Source: JAJZRV01 sp027442615 (GTDB lineage Bacteria > Pseudomonadota > Gammaproteobacteria > Burkholderiales > Ferrovaceae). From it: 51,796 bases of DNA. Below are positions 29,558 to 38,269 of the stretch, one piece after another. Position 1 is the stretch's first letter. Every line of letters starts with the position of its first letter. The position numbers were made by a program, and so were the translations under genes. The notes beneath the pieces were generated by a model. That model searched no databases. It was given only the letters and a program-made list of their open reading frames with translations, and had not been told where the DNA came from. The DNA lies in assembly GCA_027442615.1 (NCBI GenBank), contig DAIBBI010000049.1:1-51796 (forward strand), read 5' to 3'.

Positions 29558-31723
29558 TCAGCAGGGTGTCAGACGCGCAAACCCAAGCGCCAGCCACTTG
29601 ACGCCCGCATCCCGGAAATTGACCTGAACCCGGGCATCGCCTCCGCTCCCTTCGCATTTCAGGACCACGCCGGTACCAAATTTGGCATGGCTGACAGACT
29701 GTCCGATGCGGAACGGTTGCGATGCGGAGAGACGCTCCTGTGCCATGCTCGCCGTCGCCGGCTCCCGCCTGGGCATTGCCGTCAGAAAGCGGTCCGAACT
29801 TTTCCAGGCCGGCTGGGCCGTGGACAGCCACCGGCACAGGGGCTCCGGAATCTCGTCAATGAAACGGGAACGCAGCCCATAGCGCACCTGGCCATGCAAC
29901 ATCCGGCTTTCCGCACGGGTCAGGTACAGACGCTGACGCGCCCGGGTAATCGCCACGTACATCAGGCGTCGCTCTTCCTCCAGGCCATCTGCTTCGGACA
30001 GCGCGTTCTCATGGGGAAACAACCCCTCTTCCAGTCCGCACACGAACACCGCCTGAAACTCCAGCCCCTTGGCGGCATGCACCGTCATCAATTGCAGCGC
30101 ATCGGCGCCAGGCGCGGCTTCGTGCTCTCCGGCTTCGAGGCTTGCGTGGGACAGGAATGCCGCAAGGTCGGAGAGTTCGCTGTCGTTCTCGAAGCCTGAC
30201 GCGGCAGCCACCAGTTCCTCCAGGTTTTCCACGCGGTCGGCACCCTCGCGCTCCTGACGATAGTGCTGCACGAGGCCGCTTTCTTCCAGCATTGCGGAGA
30301 CCAGTTCTGCCAGCGACACGGCATCCGCGGCTGTGCGCAACCGATCCACACAGAGCAGGAAGGTATTCAGTCCCGTTGCCGCCTTGCCACTCAGGGCCAC
30401 ATGCCGCGCCGCCTGTTGCAGGCTTTGGCCCGCAGCAGCGGCATGGGATTGCAGCGCTTCGAGGGAACGCGCGCCCAGCCCGCGCGGCGGAAAGTTGACC
30501 ACCCGCAAAAAGGCCCCATCGTCGTCAGGATTGGCGGCAAGTCGAAGGTAAGCCAGTGCATGCTTGACTTCCATGCGCTCAAAAAACCGCAATCCGCCAT
30601 ACACCCTGTAGCCAATGCCAGCGCTGAACAGGGCATGTTCCAGCACCCGTGACTGGGCGTTAGAGCGGTACAACAACGCCATTTCGGAAAGGGCGATGCC
30701 CTCTCCTAGCAGGGCGCGCACTTCATCCACAACGAAGCGCGCCTCGTCCCCGTCACTGCCTGCTTCAAACACGCGAATGGGTTGACCCGGCCCTGCCGTG
30801 GTCCAGAGGTTTTTGCCCAGTCTTCCCTGGTTATGCCGGATCAAGGCATTGGCCGCATCGAGAATATTGCCAAAGGAGCGATAGTTCTGTTCCAGGCGGA
30901 TGATTTCCGTAAGGCCGTAATCGCGTTCGAAATCGCGCATGTTGCCCACTTCGGCCCCGCGAAACCCGTAGATGGACTGGTCGTCGTCACCCACCGCAAA
31001 TACGGCGTTCCCCGACCCCGCCAGCAGCTTGAGCCAGACGTACTGCAACCGGTTGGTATCCTGGAACTCATCCACCAGCACGAATGGAAAGCGGGACCGG
31101 TAATGCTCGCGGATGGAATCGTTGGACTGCAGCAATTCCACGCTGCGCAACAACAGTTCGGCAAAGTCCACCACGCCTTCCTTCTGGCACTGGGCTTCAT
31201 AGGCGATGTAGATGTCGCGCTGGGCCCGGCTATGCATGTCGAAGGGCTCGATGGACGCTGGACGCCGGCCCTCTTCCTTGTGGCTGTTGATGAACTGCTG
31301 GACCTGGCGCGGGGCATGGCGCTCTTCGTCGATGTTAAGCGCTCTCATGACCCTTTTGATGGCGGACAGCTGGTCCTGCGAATCCAGGATCTGGAACAGC
31401 TGCGGCAGTCGCGCTTCGCGCGCATGGGCGCGCAGCAGTCGATTGCACAGGCCGTGGAAGGTGCCAATCCACATGCCGCGCGTATTGATGGGCAGCAGCG
31501 TGGACAAACGGGCCAGCATCTCGCGTGCGGCCTTGTTGGTAAACGTGACGGCAAGGAGCCCCTGGGGGCTGACCTGCCCCGTCTGGATCAACCAGGCCAT
31601 GCGGGTGGTCAGCACCCTGGTCTTGCCGCTACCCGCCCCTGCAAGGATCAGCGCGGACTGGCGCGGCAGGGTGACGGCAGCACGTTGTTCGGCATTCAGG
31701 CCAGTTAAAAGTGGGGAAGTCAT
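29558..31723 (-). CDS. uvrD: UvrD/Rep-type DNA helicase II
   Basis: A 721-residue superfamily 1 helicase acting 3'-5' in mismatch and nucleotide-excision repair. Motif I LAGAGSGKTR lies at about residues 27-36, then TFTNKAAREM (Ia), LVDEFQDTN (II), VGDDDQSIYGFRGA (III), LEQNYRS (IV), TVHAAKGLEFQAVFV (V) and YVAITRARQRLYL (VI). A C-terminal UvrD-like region ends in KFGTGVV, a tudor-like segment. ATG at 31723 (MTSPLL) begins the conserved part. It is divergent from leuS with about 100 bases between starts. The symbol is the likely orthologue; a Rep-like paralogue is less likely. Confidence 0.9.
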   Translation of the reverse strand: MTSPLLTGLNAEQRAAVTLPRQSALILAGAGSGKTRVLTTRMAWLIQTGQVSPQGLLAVTFTNKAAREMLARLSTLLPINTRGMWIGTFHGLCNRLLRAHAREARLPQLFQILDSQDQLSAIKRVMRALNIDEERHAPRQVQQFINSHKEEGRRPASIEPFDMHSRAQRDIYIAYEAQCQKEGVVDFAELLLRSVELLQSNDSIREHYRSRFPFVLVDEFQDTNRLQYVWLKLLAGSGNAVFAVGDDDQSIYGFRGAEVGNMRDFERDYGLTEIIRLEQNYRSFGNILDAANALIRHNQGRLGKNLWTTAGPGQPIRVFEAGSDGDEARFVVDEVRALLGEGIALSEMALLYRSNAQSRVLEHALFSAGIGYRVYGGLRFFERMEVKHALAYLRLAANPDDDGAFLRVVNFPPRGLGARSLEALQSHAAAAGQSLQQAARHVALSGKAATGLNTFLLCVDRLRTAADAVSLAELVSAMLEESGLVQHYRQEREGADRVENLEELVAAASGFENDSELSDLAAFLSHASLEAGEHEAAPGADALQLMTVHAAKGLEFQAVFVCGLEEGLFPHENALSEADGLEEERRLMYVAITRARQRLYLTRAESRMLHGQVRYGLRSRFIDEIPEPLCRWLSTAQPAWKSSDRFLTAMPRREPATASMAQERLSASQPFRIGQSVSHAKFGTGVVLKCEGSGGDARVQVNFRDAGVKWLALGFARLTPC

Positions 31724-31766
31724 GTCATCGCTCGGAAACTGAACCATGAATTATACGAGAGCGCAG

Positions 31767-31795
31767 TCCGAGTTTGGCCCGGGGGCGGGTATAAT
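31767..31795 (+). promoter_or_regulatory. Candidate leuS promoter
   Basis: A perfect -10 hexamer TATAAT at 31790-31795 lies 25 bases before the leuS ATG. The -35 region (near 31767-31772) is poor, so the site would depend on context or an activator. It is within the uvrD-leuS divergent gap. Confidence 0.4.
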
Positions 31796-31820
31796 TTCGC
31801 TTTTGCCTGAAAATACTGCC

Positions 31821-34250
31821 ATGGAAGACCAGTACAACCCCAGCGACATCGAGCAACGCCTCCAGGCAGAGTGGGAAGACCAGCGCGCCTATCAGGCGCG
31901 CGAAGAGGCCCGACGCCCAAAATATTACTGCCTGTCCATGTTTCCGTACCCCTCCGGCAAATTGCACATGGGGCACGTACGCAATTACACCATTGGCGAC
32001 GTCCTGGCGCGCAGCCACCGGATGAAAGGCTTCAACGTCCTGCAACCCATGGGCTGGGACGCCTTTGGCCTGCCTGCCGAAAACGCCGCGCTGCAAAACA
32101 GGGTTGCCCCTGCCGAATGGACTTACCAGAACATCAGCGCCATGAAGGCGCAGCTCAAGTCCCTGGGGCTGGCCATCGACTGGGATCGCGAAATTGCCAC
32201 CTGTCGCCCGGACTACTACCGCTGGGAACAATGGCTCTTTACCCGACTGTTTGAAAAAGGCCTGGTCTATCAAAAAACCGGTACCGTCAACTGGGACCCG
32301 GTGGACCAGACCGTGCTGGCCAATGAACAGGTCATCGAGGGACGGGGCTGGCGCTCCGGCGCGCTGGTGGAAAAGCGTGAAATCCCCATGTACTACCTGC
32401 GCATCACGGCCTACGCCGACGAATTGCTGCGCGAGCTCGACGATCTGCCCGGCTGGCCCGAGCAGGTCAAGACCATGCAGCGCAACTGGATCGGGCGCTC
32501 CGAGGGTGCCGCGATCCGCTTCGCACTGACCGAAGGGAATGGCGAACTCACCGTGTTCACCACCCGTGCCGACACGCTCTACGGGGTCACCTACGTGGCC
32601 ATCGCTGCGGAACACCCCCTGGCAGTGCAAGCCGCCCGAAATCGCCCCGAGCTCCTGGCCTTCGTTGAGGAATGTCGCCAGGGGGGAGTGGCCGAAGCCG
32701 ACCTCGCCACCCAGGCCAAGAAAGGCATGGACACCGGCATGACCGTGGTGCATCCCCTGACGGGGGCGCGCCTGCCCGTGTGGGTTGCCAATTACGTGCT
32801 GATGGGTTACGGCGAAGGTGCGGTCATGGCCGTGCCGGCGCATGACCAGCGCGACTTCGAGTTTGCCACGCAGTACGGCCTGCCCATCAAGCCCGTGATT
32901 CGCCCCGTGGAGGGTGAACTGGCATCCCCGCTGACGGAAGCTTTCGGCGAGGATGGCGTGCTGTTCGACTCGGAAGATTTTTCCGGACGCGGTTCGGGGG
33001 AAGCGCGCCAGAAAATGGGCGCCGTGCTTCAGGCCCTGGACAGCGGCAAGCCACAAGTACAGTACCGCCTGCGGGACTGGGGCATCTCGCGCCAGCGCTA
33101 CTGGGGCTGCCCCATTCCCATCATCCACTGCACCGCCTGTGGCCAGGTCCCCGTGCCTGACAAGGATCTCCCCGTGGTGTTGCCAGAGCAGGTGACCTTT
33201 GAGGGTGTGGGCTCCCCCATCAAAAAGGATCCTTCCTTTTACGAAACCCATTGCCCCAGGTGTGGCGCCCCCGCCACCCGCGAAACCGATACCATGGACA
33301 CTTTCGTGGAGTCCTCCTGGTATTTTGCACGCTACGCCTGTCCTGATCTTGCCACGGGCATGCTGGATGAACGCGCCAATTACTGGCTGCCAGTCGATCA
33401 ATACGTGGGCGGTATCGAACATGCCATCCTGCACCTGCTCTATGCGCGCTTTTTCAACAAGCTGATGCGGGACGCCGGCCTGATCCGACATAGCGAACCC
33501 TTCGTCCATCTGCTCACCCAGGGCATGGTGTTGAAGGATGGCGCCAAAATGTCAAAATCCAAAGGCAACACGGTAGACCCGCAGGCGCTCATCGATCAGT
33601 ACGGCGCCGACACGGCGCGATTTTTCATCATCTTCACGAGCCCGCCAGACCAATCGCTGGAATGGTCTGATGCCGGCGTTCAGGGCGCCTACCGTTTTCT
33701 GCGCCGGGTCTGGGCCTTTGCCGCAGGCCTCAAGGCACGGCAGGCAACGGGCGCCATCAACAACACAATGACGGCCCTGCATGTCCGTTACGAAATTCAC
33801 TCATTGCTCAAGCAGGCCAACTACGATCTGGGCAAGCACCAGTTCAACACGGTGGCTTCGGCTGCGATGAAGTTGCTCAACACCCTGGAAAAGATCAGCG
33901 GTGCCAACGATGCCCTGGTCCAGGAAGGCTTTTCGATCCTGCTGCGCGTGCTCGCCCCCATCACGCCGCACCTCTGTGAAACGCTGTGGCGCGAACTGGG
34001 ATACGGCACGAGCATTCTGGATGCGCCCTGGCCCGAGCATGATCCGGATGCCCTGAAACGCGACAGCATCGAGCTCATGCTGCAAGTGAATGGCAAACTG
34101 AGGGGTTCCATGACGGTCAACCCCGATATTGCACAGGAAGCACTGGAAGCCCAGGCACTGGCGCATCCGGCGCTGGAAAAACACCTGGCGGGGCAGGCAG
34201 TGAAAAAGGTCGTCGTGGTGCCAGGTCGCCTGATCAATGTGGTGCTGTAG
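31821..34250 (+). CDS. leuS: Leucyl-tRNA synthetase
   Basis: An 809-residue class I aminoacyl-tRNA synthetase that charges tRNA-Leu. The HIGH-type motif is HMGH (49-52) in YPSGKLHMGHVRNYTIGD, the editing CP1 domain is in the middle, with two zinc-type cysteine pairs (CTACGQ and CPRCGA), and KMSKS is at about 576-580 in GAKMSKSKGNTVDP. The C-terminal domain ends KKVVVVPGRLINVVL. ATG at 31821 (MEDQYN) matches the family start; 25 upstream codons in frame are not part of it. It starts the conserved leuS-lptE-holA-proA run. Confidence 0.97.
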   Translation: MEDQYNPSDIEQRLQAEWEDQRAYQAREEARRPKYYCLSMFPYPSGKLHMGHVRNYTIGDVLARSHRMKGFNVLQPMGWDAFGLPAENAALQNRVAPAEWTYQNISAMKAQLKSLGLAIDWDREIATCRPDYYRWEQWLFTRLFEKGLVYQKTGTVNWDPVDQTVLANEQVIEGRGWRSGALVEKREIPMYYLRITAYADELLRELDDLPGWPEQVKTMQRNWIGRSEGAAIRFALTEGNGELTVFTTRADTLYGVTYVAIAAEHPLAVQAARNRPELLAFVEECRQGGVAEADLATQAKKGMDTGMTVVHPLTGARLPVWVANYVLMGYGEGAVMAVPAHDQRDFEFATQYGLPIKPVIRPVEGELASPLTEAFGEDGVLFDSEDFSGRGSGEARQKMGAVLQALDSGKPQVQYRLRDWGISRQRYWGCPIPIIHCTACGQVPVPDKDLPVVLPEQVTFEGVGSPIKKDPSFYETHCPRCGAPATRETDTMDTFVESSWYFARYACPDLATGMLDERANYWLPVDQYVGGIEHAILHLLYARFFNKLMRDAGLIRHSEPFVHLLTQGMVLKDGAKMSKSKGNTVDPQALIDQYGADTARFFIIFTSPPDQSLEWSDAGVQGAYRFLRRVWAFAAGLKARQATGAINNTMTALHVRYEIHSLLKQANYDLGKHQFNTVASAAMKLLNTLEKISGANDALVQEGFSILLRVLAPITPHLCETLWRELGYGTSILDAPWPEHDPDALKRDSIELMLQVNGKLRGSMTVNPDIAQEALEAQALAHPALEKHLAGQAVKKVVVVPGRLINVVL

Positions 34251-34253
34251 ATC

Positions 34254-34763
34254 ATGAACACGCGACGCGCCTTTCTGGTTGGTGCGGGCAGTCTTTTTCT
34301 GCTCGGTGGCTGCGGCTTCCAGTTGCGCGGGGCGCCGCAGTTGTCCTTTCACAACGTGTATCTCAGCGGCACGCTGGAGAAGGGCCTGGACAGCGAAATC
34401 CGCACCGCCCTCACGCGCGAGGCAGGCGTCACCCTGGTCACGCGTCCAGAGCAGGCCGACGTGATCGTAACGGTTACGCCCCTCGTCAAGGACAAGCAGA
34501 TCCTGACGCTCAATGCCCAGGGGACGGTATCCCAGTTCACCTTGCTGTCACGGCTCAATTTCCGCGCCAGCGACAACGCCGGAAACGAGTTGCTCGCCCC
34601 CACCGACGTCACCATCTCGCGCCTGTTCAACTACAACGACGTGCAGATCCTGGCCAAGCAATCCGAAGAACAATTGCTGTACAGGGACATGCAGCATGAA
34701 CTGGTGCAGCAAATGTTGCGCCGCCTCGCCAGCATCAAGCCCAAAGTCAGCGCGACGCCGTAA
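34254..34763 (+). CDS. lptE: LPS-assembly lipoprotein LptE
   Basis: A 169-residue outer-membrane lipoprotein that plugs the LptD barrel for lipopolysaccharide export. It has a lipobox FLLGGC (about residues 15-20) followed by GFQLRGAPQLSF, the LptE signature start, and ends with a basic/hydrophobic helix (LVQQMLRRLASIKP). It lies 3 bases after leuS and 5 before holA, the usual gammaproteobacterial/betaproteobacterial order. Confidence 0.93.
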   Translation: MNTRRAFLVGAGSLFLLGGCGFQLRGAPQLSFHNVYLSGTLEKGLDSEIRTALTREAGVTLVTRPEQADVIVTVTPLVKDKQILTLNAQGTVSQFTLLSRLNFRASDNAGNELLAPTDVTISRLFNYNDVQILAKQSEEQLLYRDMQHELVQQMLRRLASIKPKVSATP

Positions 34764-34768
34764 ACCTC

Positions 34769-35809
34769 GTGCGAATCTCTCCCGAAAAGCTGGAATCCAG
34801 CCTGTCCCAGGGATTGCAGCCTTTGACCACCGTGATGGGAGAAGAGCCCCTGCTGGCCTTTGAAACGCTGGATGCCGTGCGCAGCGCAGCGCATGGCCAC
34901 GGATATGCCACGCGCGAGGTGCTGACGGTCGAACCCGGTTTCAACTGGAGCGAACTCACCCTCTCCTGCAACAGCAGCTCGCTGTTTGGCGACAAAAAAC
35001 TGGTAGAGCTGCGCATCCCCTCGGGCAAGCCGGGAACCGAAGGTGCGCGACATCTGGAAACCCTGGGCAGCCGTGTTACAGAGGACACGCGCCTACTCGT
35101 CAGCTTGCCTGCGCTCGATTATCGCACCCAGCAAAGCGTCTGGTTCAAGGCCCTGGAATCCAACGGGCTGTTGGTGGTTGCCGCGGCAGTCCCTCGCGAT
35201 CAACTGCCCTCGTGGATCGCCCGGCGCCTGGCCCGCCAGCATCAGCAGGCCGACCCCGAAACGCTGGCCTTCCTGGCGGATCGGGTGGAAGGCAACCTGC
35301 TGGCCGCGCATCAGGAAATCCAGAAGCTGGGCTTGTTGTTTCCCGCAGGCATGCTCTCCCCGGATACCGTCCGCCATGCGGTGCTCAATGTGGCGCGTCA
35401 CGACTTACATGACCTGACTGAAGCCTTGATGCGCCGTGACCTGGCCCGCTTCGTCCGGACCCTGCGCGGCCTGCAGGCCGAGGGTGAGGCGTTGCCCCTG
35501 GTGCTATGGGCGATTGTGGAAGATTTTCGCGCACTCGCACATCTCATCACCGCCCGGCGCAACCGACGCCCCATGAACGTCGCCTGCCGTGAAGCGCGGG
35601 TGTGGGGGCCTCGCCAGAAACTGCTGGAACCCATGGCAGCACGCATCCCCCCTGGCGTATGCGAGGCCGCGCTCGTCATGGCAAACCAGGTGGATCGCAC
35701 CATCAAGGGTGTGGAACCTGGCAATCCCTGGGAGACCCTGCTCGAGCTCGGCCTGGGCTTTTTGCGCGGGACGGCGACAGGCGTCAATCGGGGACAGACC
35801 TCGTCATAG
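34769..35809 (+). CDS. holA: DNA polymerase III delta subunit HolA
   Basis: A 346-residue clamp-loader subunit. It starts at GTG (MRISPEKLESSLSQ), with the family segments YLVMGEEPLL-type (TTVMGEEPLLAFE), LFGDKKLVELRIP, DRVEGNLLAAHQEIQKL and LWAIVEDFRAL. The last seven codons and the stop (TAG 35807-35809) lie inside palindromic element copy 2, so the native C-terminus appears to have been replaced. Function is probably kept because the lost end is not conserved. Confidence 0.94.
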   Translation: MRISPEKLESSLSQGLQPLTTVMGEEPLLAFETLDAVRSAAHGHGYATREVLTVEPGFNWSELTLSCNSSSLFGDKKLVELRIPSGKPGTEGARHLETLGSRVTEDTRLLVSLPALDYRTQQSVWFKALESNGLLVVAAAVPRDQLPSWIARRLARQHQQADPETLAFLADRVEGNLLAAHQEIQKLGLLFPAGMLSPDTVRHAVLNVARHDLHDLTEALMRRDLARFVRTLRGLQAEGEALPLVLWAIVEDFRALAHLITARRNRRPMNVACREARVWGPRQKLLEPMAARIPPGVCEAALVMANQVDRTIKGVEPGNPWETLLELGLGFLRGTATGVNRGQTSS

Positions 35810-35869
35810 GGGACAGACCTCAGACTTGAGGTCTGTCCCCTATGACGAGGTCTGTCCCCGATTGACGCC
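35780..35869. repeat. Palindromic GGGGACAGACC element, copy 2 (across the holA stop)
   Basis: Perfect inverted repeat with 43-bp arms and a 4-base loop (GACT). Arms hold two units (GGGGACAGACCTCGTCATA and GGGGACAGACCTCA). The outer 10 bases (GGCGTCAATC) are holA sequence, copied in inverse on the far side (GATTGACGCC), then partly repeated again (CCCCGATTGACATCCCC). The element supplies the holA stop codon. As an RNA stem it may also end or stabilise holA transcripts. Confidence 0.9.
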
Positions 35870-35945
35870 CCCGATTGACATCCCCTATTGCCGCCGTTGC
35901 CCCCATTGCAGGATACTAACCCCTGTTCAACGAATCAAAATACTG

Positions 35946-37214
35946 ATGACCACACAATCGATCAAAGCGTATGTCGAAGCCATCGGGCAGGAAGCCCGCA
36001 CGGCTTCCAGACATGTGGCGCGTGCCAGCACCGCAGCCAAAAACAGCGCCCTGCTGCTGGCTGCCGCCGCCTTGCGCCGCGACCAGGCTGAACTGCTCAA
36101 GGCCAACCAAGCCGACGTTGCTAGCGCCCGCGCCACAGGACAGGATGCCGCTTTCCTGGATCGCCTCACCCTGGGCCCCGCTTCCGTTGAGTCGATGGCC
36201 GCGGGACTGGAGCAGATTGCCACGTTGCAGGATCCGGTTGGCGAGGTCACCGGGCTGGCCCGACGCCCTTCCGGCATCGAGGTGGGCCGCATGCGCGTTC
36301 CCCTGGGCGTCATCGCCATCATTTACGAAGCGCGCCCCAACGTCACCGCGGACGCGGCAGGCCTGTGCCTCAAATCGGGCAATGCATGCATCCTGCGCGG
36401 CGGCTCAGAGGCCATGGGTTCCAATCAGATCATTGCACGCGCCATGCACGAGGGGCTTAGGGGTGCCGGACTGCCCGAATCCGCCATCCAGGTGCTGGAC
36501 ACCACGGATCGCGCAGCAGTGGGGGAACTGATCACCCTCAAGGGCCTGGTGGACGTCATCGTGCCGCGTGGCGGAAAGAGTTTGATCGAGCGTATCTCGA
36601 AGGAGGCCCGCATCCCGGTCATCAAGCACCTGGACGGGGTCTGCCACACCTATGTTGACGCCAGCGCTGACGTGGCGATGGCCATTCGCGTTGCAGACAA
36701 TGCCAAAACGCAGCGTTACGGTACCTGCAACACCATGGAAACCCTGCTGGTCCACGAAGCCATTGCTCCCACCATCCTGCCTCCCCTGTGCACCATCTAT
36801 CGCGGGAAAGGCGTGGAGTTGCGCGGTGACGATGCGGTGCAGCGCCTCGTCAGCGGCATCCAGCCCGCCGTGGAAGCGGATTGGTACGCCGAATACCTGG
36901 CCCCCATCCTTGCCATTCGCGTGGTACCCACGCTGGATGCAGCACTGGACCATATCGCGCGCTATGGCTCCCAGCATACGGATGCCATCATCACCAATGA
37001 CTGGAACAATGCCAACCGCTTTCTGCGCGAAGTGGATTCGAGTTCCGTCATGGTCAACGCCTCCACGCGTTTTGCCGACGGGTTTGAATATGGGCTGGGT
37101 GCAGAAATTGGCATCTCCACCGACAAATTACATGCGCGCGGCCCTGTGGGTCTTGAGGGGCTCACCAACCAAAAATTCGTGGTTCTAGGCAACGGCCAGA
37201 TCCGCGGCGGATGA
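35946..37214 (+). CDS. proA: Gamma-glutamyl phosphate reductase ProA
   Basis: A 422-residue NADPH-dependent enzyme of proline biosynthesis, making glutamate 5-semialdehyde. Family segments are VPLGVIAIIYEARPNVT, LILRGGSE-type (CILRGGSEAMGSN), VIVPRGGKSLIERI, the catalytic cysteine region (YGTCNTMETLLVHE) and a C-terminal GLGAEIGISTDKLHARGPVGL. ATG at 35946 matches the family length; the frame is open far upstream only because holA and the palindrome have no stop in that phase. Its stop overlaps nadD (ATGA). Confidence 0.96.
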   Translation: MTTQSIKAYVEAIGQEARTASRHVARASTAAKNSALLLAAAALRRDQAELLKANQADVASARATGQDAAFLDRLTLGPASVESMAAGLEQIATLQDPVGEVTGLARRPSGIEVGRMRVPLGVIAIIYEARPNVTADAAGLCLKSGNACILRGGSEAMGSNQIIARAMHEGLRGAGLPESAIQVLDTTDRAAVGELITLKGLVDVIVPRGGKSLIERISKEARIPVIKHLDGVCHTYVDASADVAMAIRVADNAKTQRYGTCNTMETLLVHEAIAPTILPPLCTIYRGKGVELRGDDAVQRLVSGIQPAVEADWYAEYLAPILAIRVVPTLDAALDHIARYGSQHTDAIITNDWNNANRFLREVDSSSVMVNASTRFADGFEYGLGAEIGISTDKLHARGPVGLEGLTNQKFVVLGNGQIRGG

Positions 37215-37900
37215 ACAGGGGCGGCGCCGTCGGCATCGTCGGCGGAACTTTTGACCCGATTCACGCCGGCCATCTGGCCATGGCACGGGAAGCACAACGC
37301 CAACTCGATCTCGATCAGGTTTTGTTGATTCCCGCCGGGGCCCCATGGCAACGCGCTCCCGAAGCCACTGCTCAGGATCGTCTGGCCATGGCCCGGCTGG
37401 CCGTGGGGGCGGCCGGGCCGATCCGGGTGGATGATCGCGAGGTTCGCCGCAACCGCCCCACCTACACCCTCGACACCCTGCAGGAGCTGCGCGCCGAATT
37501 GGGAACAGCCCCCACGCTGTGGCTGATTCTGGGCGCCGACGCCTTTCTCAACCTCCCCACCTGGTACCACTGGGAGGAGCTGTTTCAGTACGCCCGCATT
37601 GCGGTGGCTTGCCGCCCCGGTTATGACCTTCGCTCAAAGGACATGGCGCCGGCCCTGCGGCAACGGCTGGAGGGTGGATTGGGGTTGGGTAAGTTGGGGA
37701 CAGACCCCTTTTTGGGGTCTGTCCCCAACTTACCCAACCCCAATCCACCCTCCGGTCCCTCCATCGCGCTGCTCGACATTCCGCTGCTCGACATCTCCTC
37801 CACGGGGATTCGCAATGCCCTGCATCATCATCAGCCCGTGGGCGATTTGCTCCCTGCCTCGGTACTGGACTATATTGAATCGCACCAGCTTTACCGATAG
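37211..37900 (+). CDS. nadD: Nicotinate-nucleotide adenylyltransferase NadD, with palindrome insertion
   Basis: A 229-residue enzyme that forms deamido-NAD from nicotinate mononucleotide and ATP. It opens with GGTFDPIHAGHLAMARE (the nucleotidyl-transferase HxGH signature), then LILGADAFLNLPTWYHWEEL and LLDISSTGIRNAL with the ISSTxIR motif. An in-frame insertion at about residues 153-181 comes from palindrome copy 3 and adds a Gly/Pro-rich loop. The insertion keeps the reading frame and falls between the substrate-binding core and the ISSTxIR motif. The enzyme is probably still active, since it is essential in most bacteria. Confidence 0.94.
   Translation: MNRGGAVGIVGGTFDPIHAGHLAMAREAQRQLDLDQVLLIPAGAPWQRAPEATAQDRLAMARLAVGAAGPIRVDDREVRRNRPTYTLDTLQELRAELGTAPTLWLILGADAFLNLPTWYHWEELFQYARIAVACRPGYDLRSKDMAPALRQRLEGGLGLGKLGTDPFLGSVPNLPNPNPPSGPSIALLDIPLLDISSTGIRNALHHHQPVGDLLPASVLDYIESHQLYR
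37669..37753. repeat. Palindromic GGGGACAGACC element, copy 3 (inside nadD)
   Basis: Perfect inverted repeat with 40-bp arms and a TTTTT loop. Only one unit per arm (GGGGACAGACCCC) is element-like; the outer 27 bases of each arm (starting GGAGGGTGGATTGGGG) are nadD-type sequence, copied in reverse on the far side. It is translated in frame, giving a symmetric Gly/Leu then Pro/Asn-rich loop. Confidence 0.92.
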
Positions 37901-37907
37901 GAGACGA

Positions 37908-38264
37908 ATGGATTCCCAGCACATCAAGGACGAAGCCGTCCTCGCACTTGAAGACATCAAGGCCAAAGATATCGAGGTTCTGGATGTACACCGCATGACT
38001 TCCCTTTGCGACTACATGATCATTGCCAGCGCCGATTCCACGCGACAGACCAAGGCGCTGGCCCACAACGTGGAAGACCGCCTGCGCGAAAAGGGGGTTT
38101 CGATCCAGGGAGTGGAGGGAGGACAAAGCGGAGAATGGATTCTGGTGGACCTCGGCGCCGTGGTCGTGCACGTCATGCAGCCTGCAGTTCGCGAGTATTA
38201 CAACCTGTCCGAACTGTGGGGAGGTTCCCGGCGCCCGCCGTTGCGCGCGGCATCTTCGGGCTGA
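37908..38264 (+). CDS. rsfS: Ribosomal silencing factor RsfS
   Basis: A 118-residue protein that binds ribosomal protein L14 and blocks subunit joining in slow growth. It has the family core ALEDIKAKDIEVLDV, SLCDYMIIASADSTRQ, VEGGQSGEWILVDLGAVVVHVM and YYNLSELWG. ATG at 37908 follows TAGGAGACGA. It lies 7 bases after nadD in the conserved nadD-rsfS-rlmH order. Confidence 0.95.
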   Translation: MDSQHIKDEAVLALEDIKAKDIEVLDVHRMTSLCDYMIIASADSTRQTKALAHNVEDRLREKGVSIQGVEGGQSGEWILVDLGAVVVHVMQPAVREYYNLSELWGGSRRPPLRAASSG

Positions 38265-38269
38265 CGCGC

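Noticed and set aside
31725..33509. Long antisense frame opposite leuS
   Set aside because: It mirrors a certain gene; high-GC codon bias creates open antisense phases, and the protein shows no family motifs.
35589..35945. Upstream in-frame extension of proA
   Set aside because: It runs through holA in another phase and through the palindrome; ProA length and start fit 35946.
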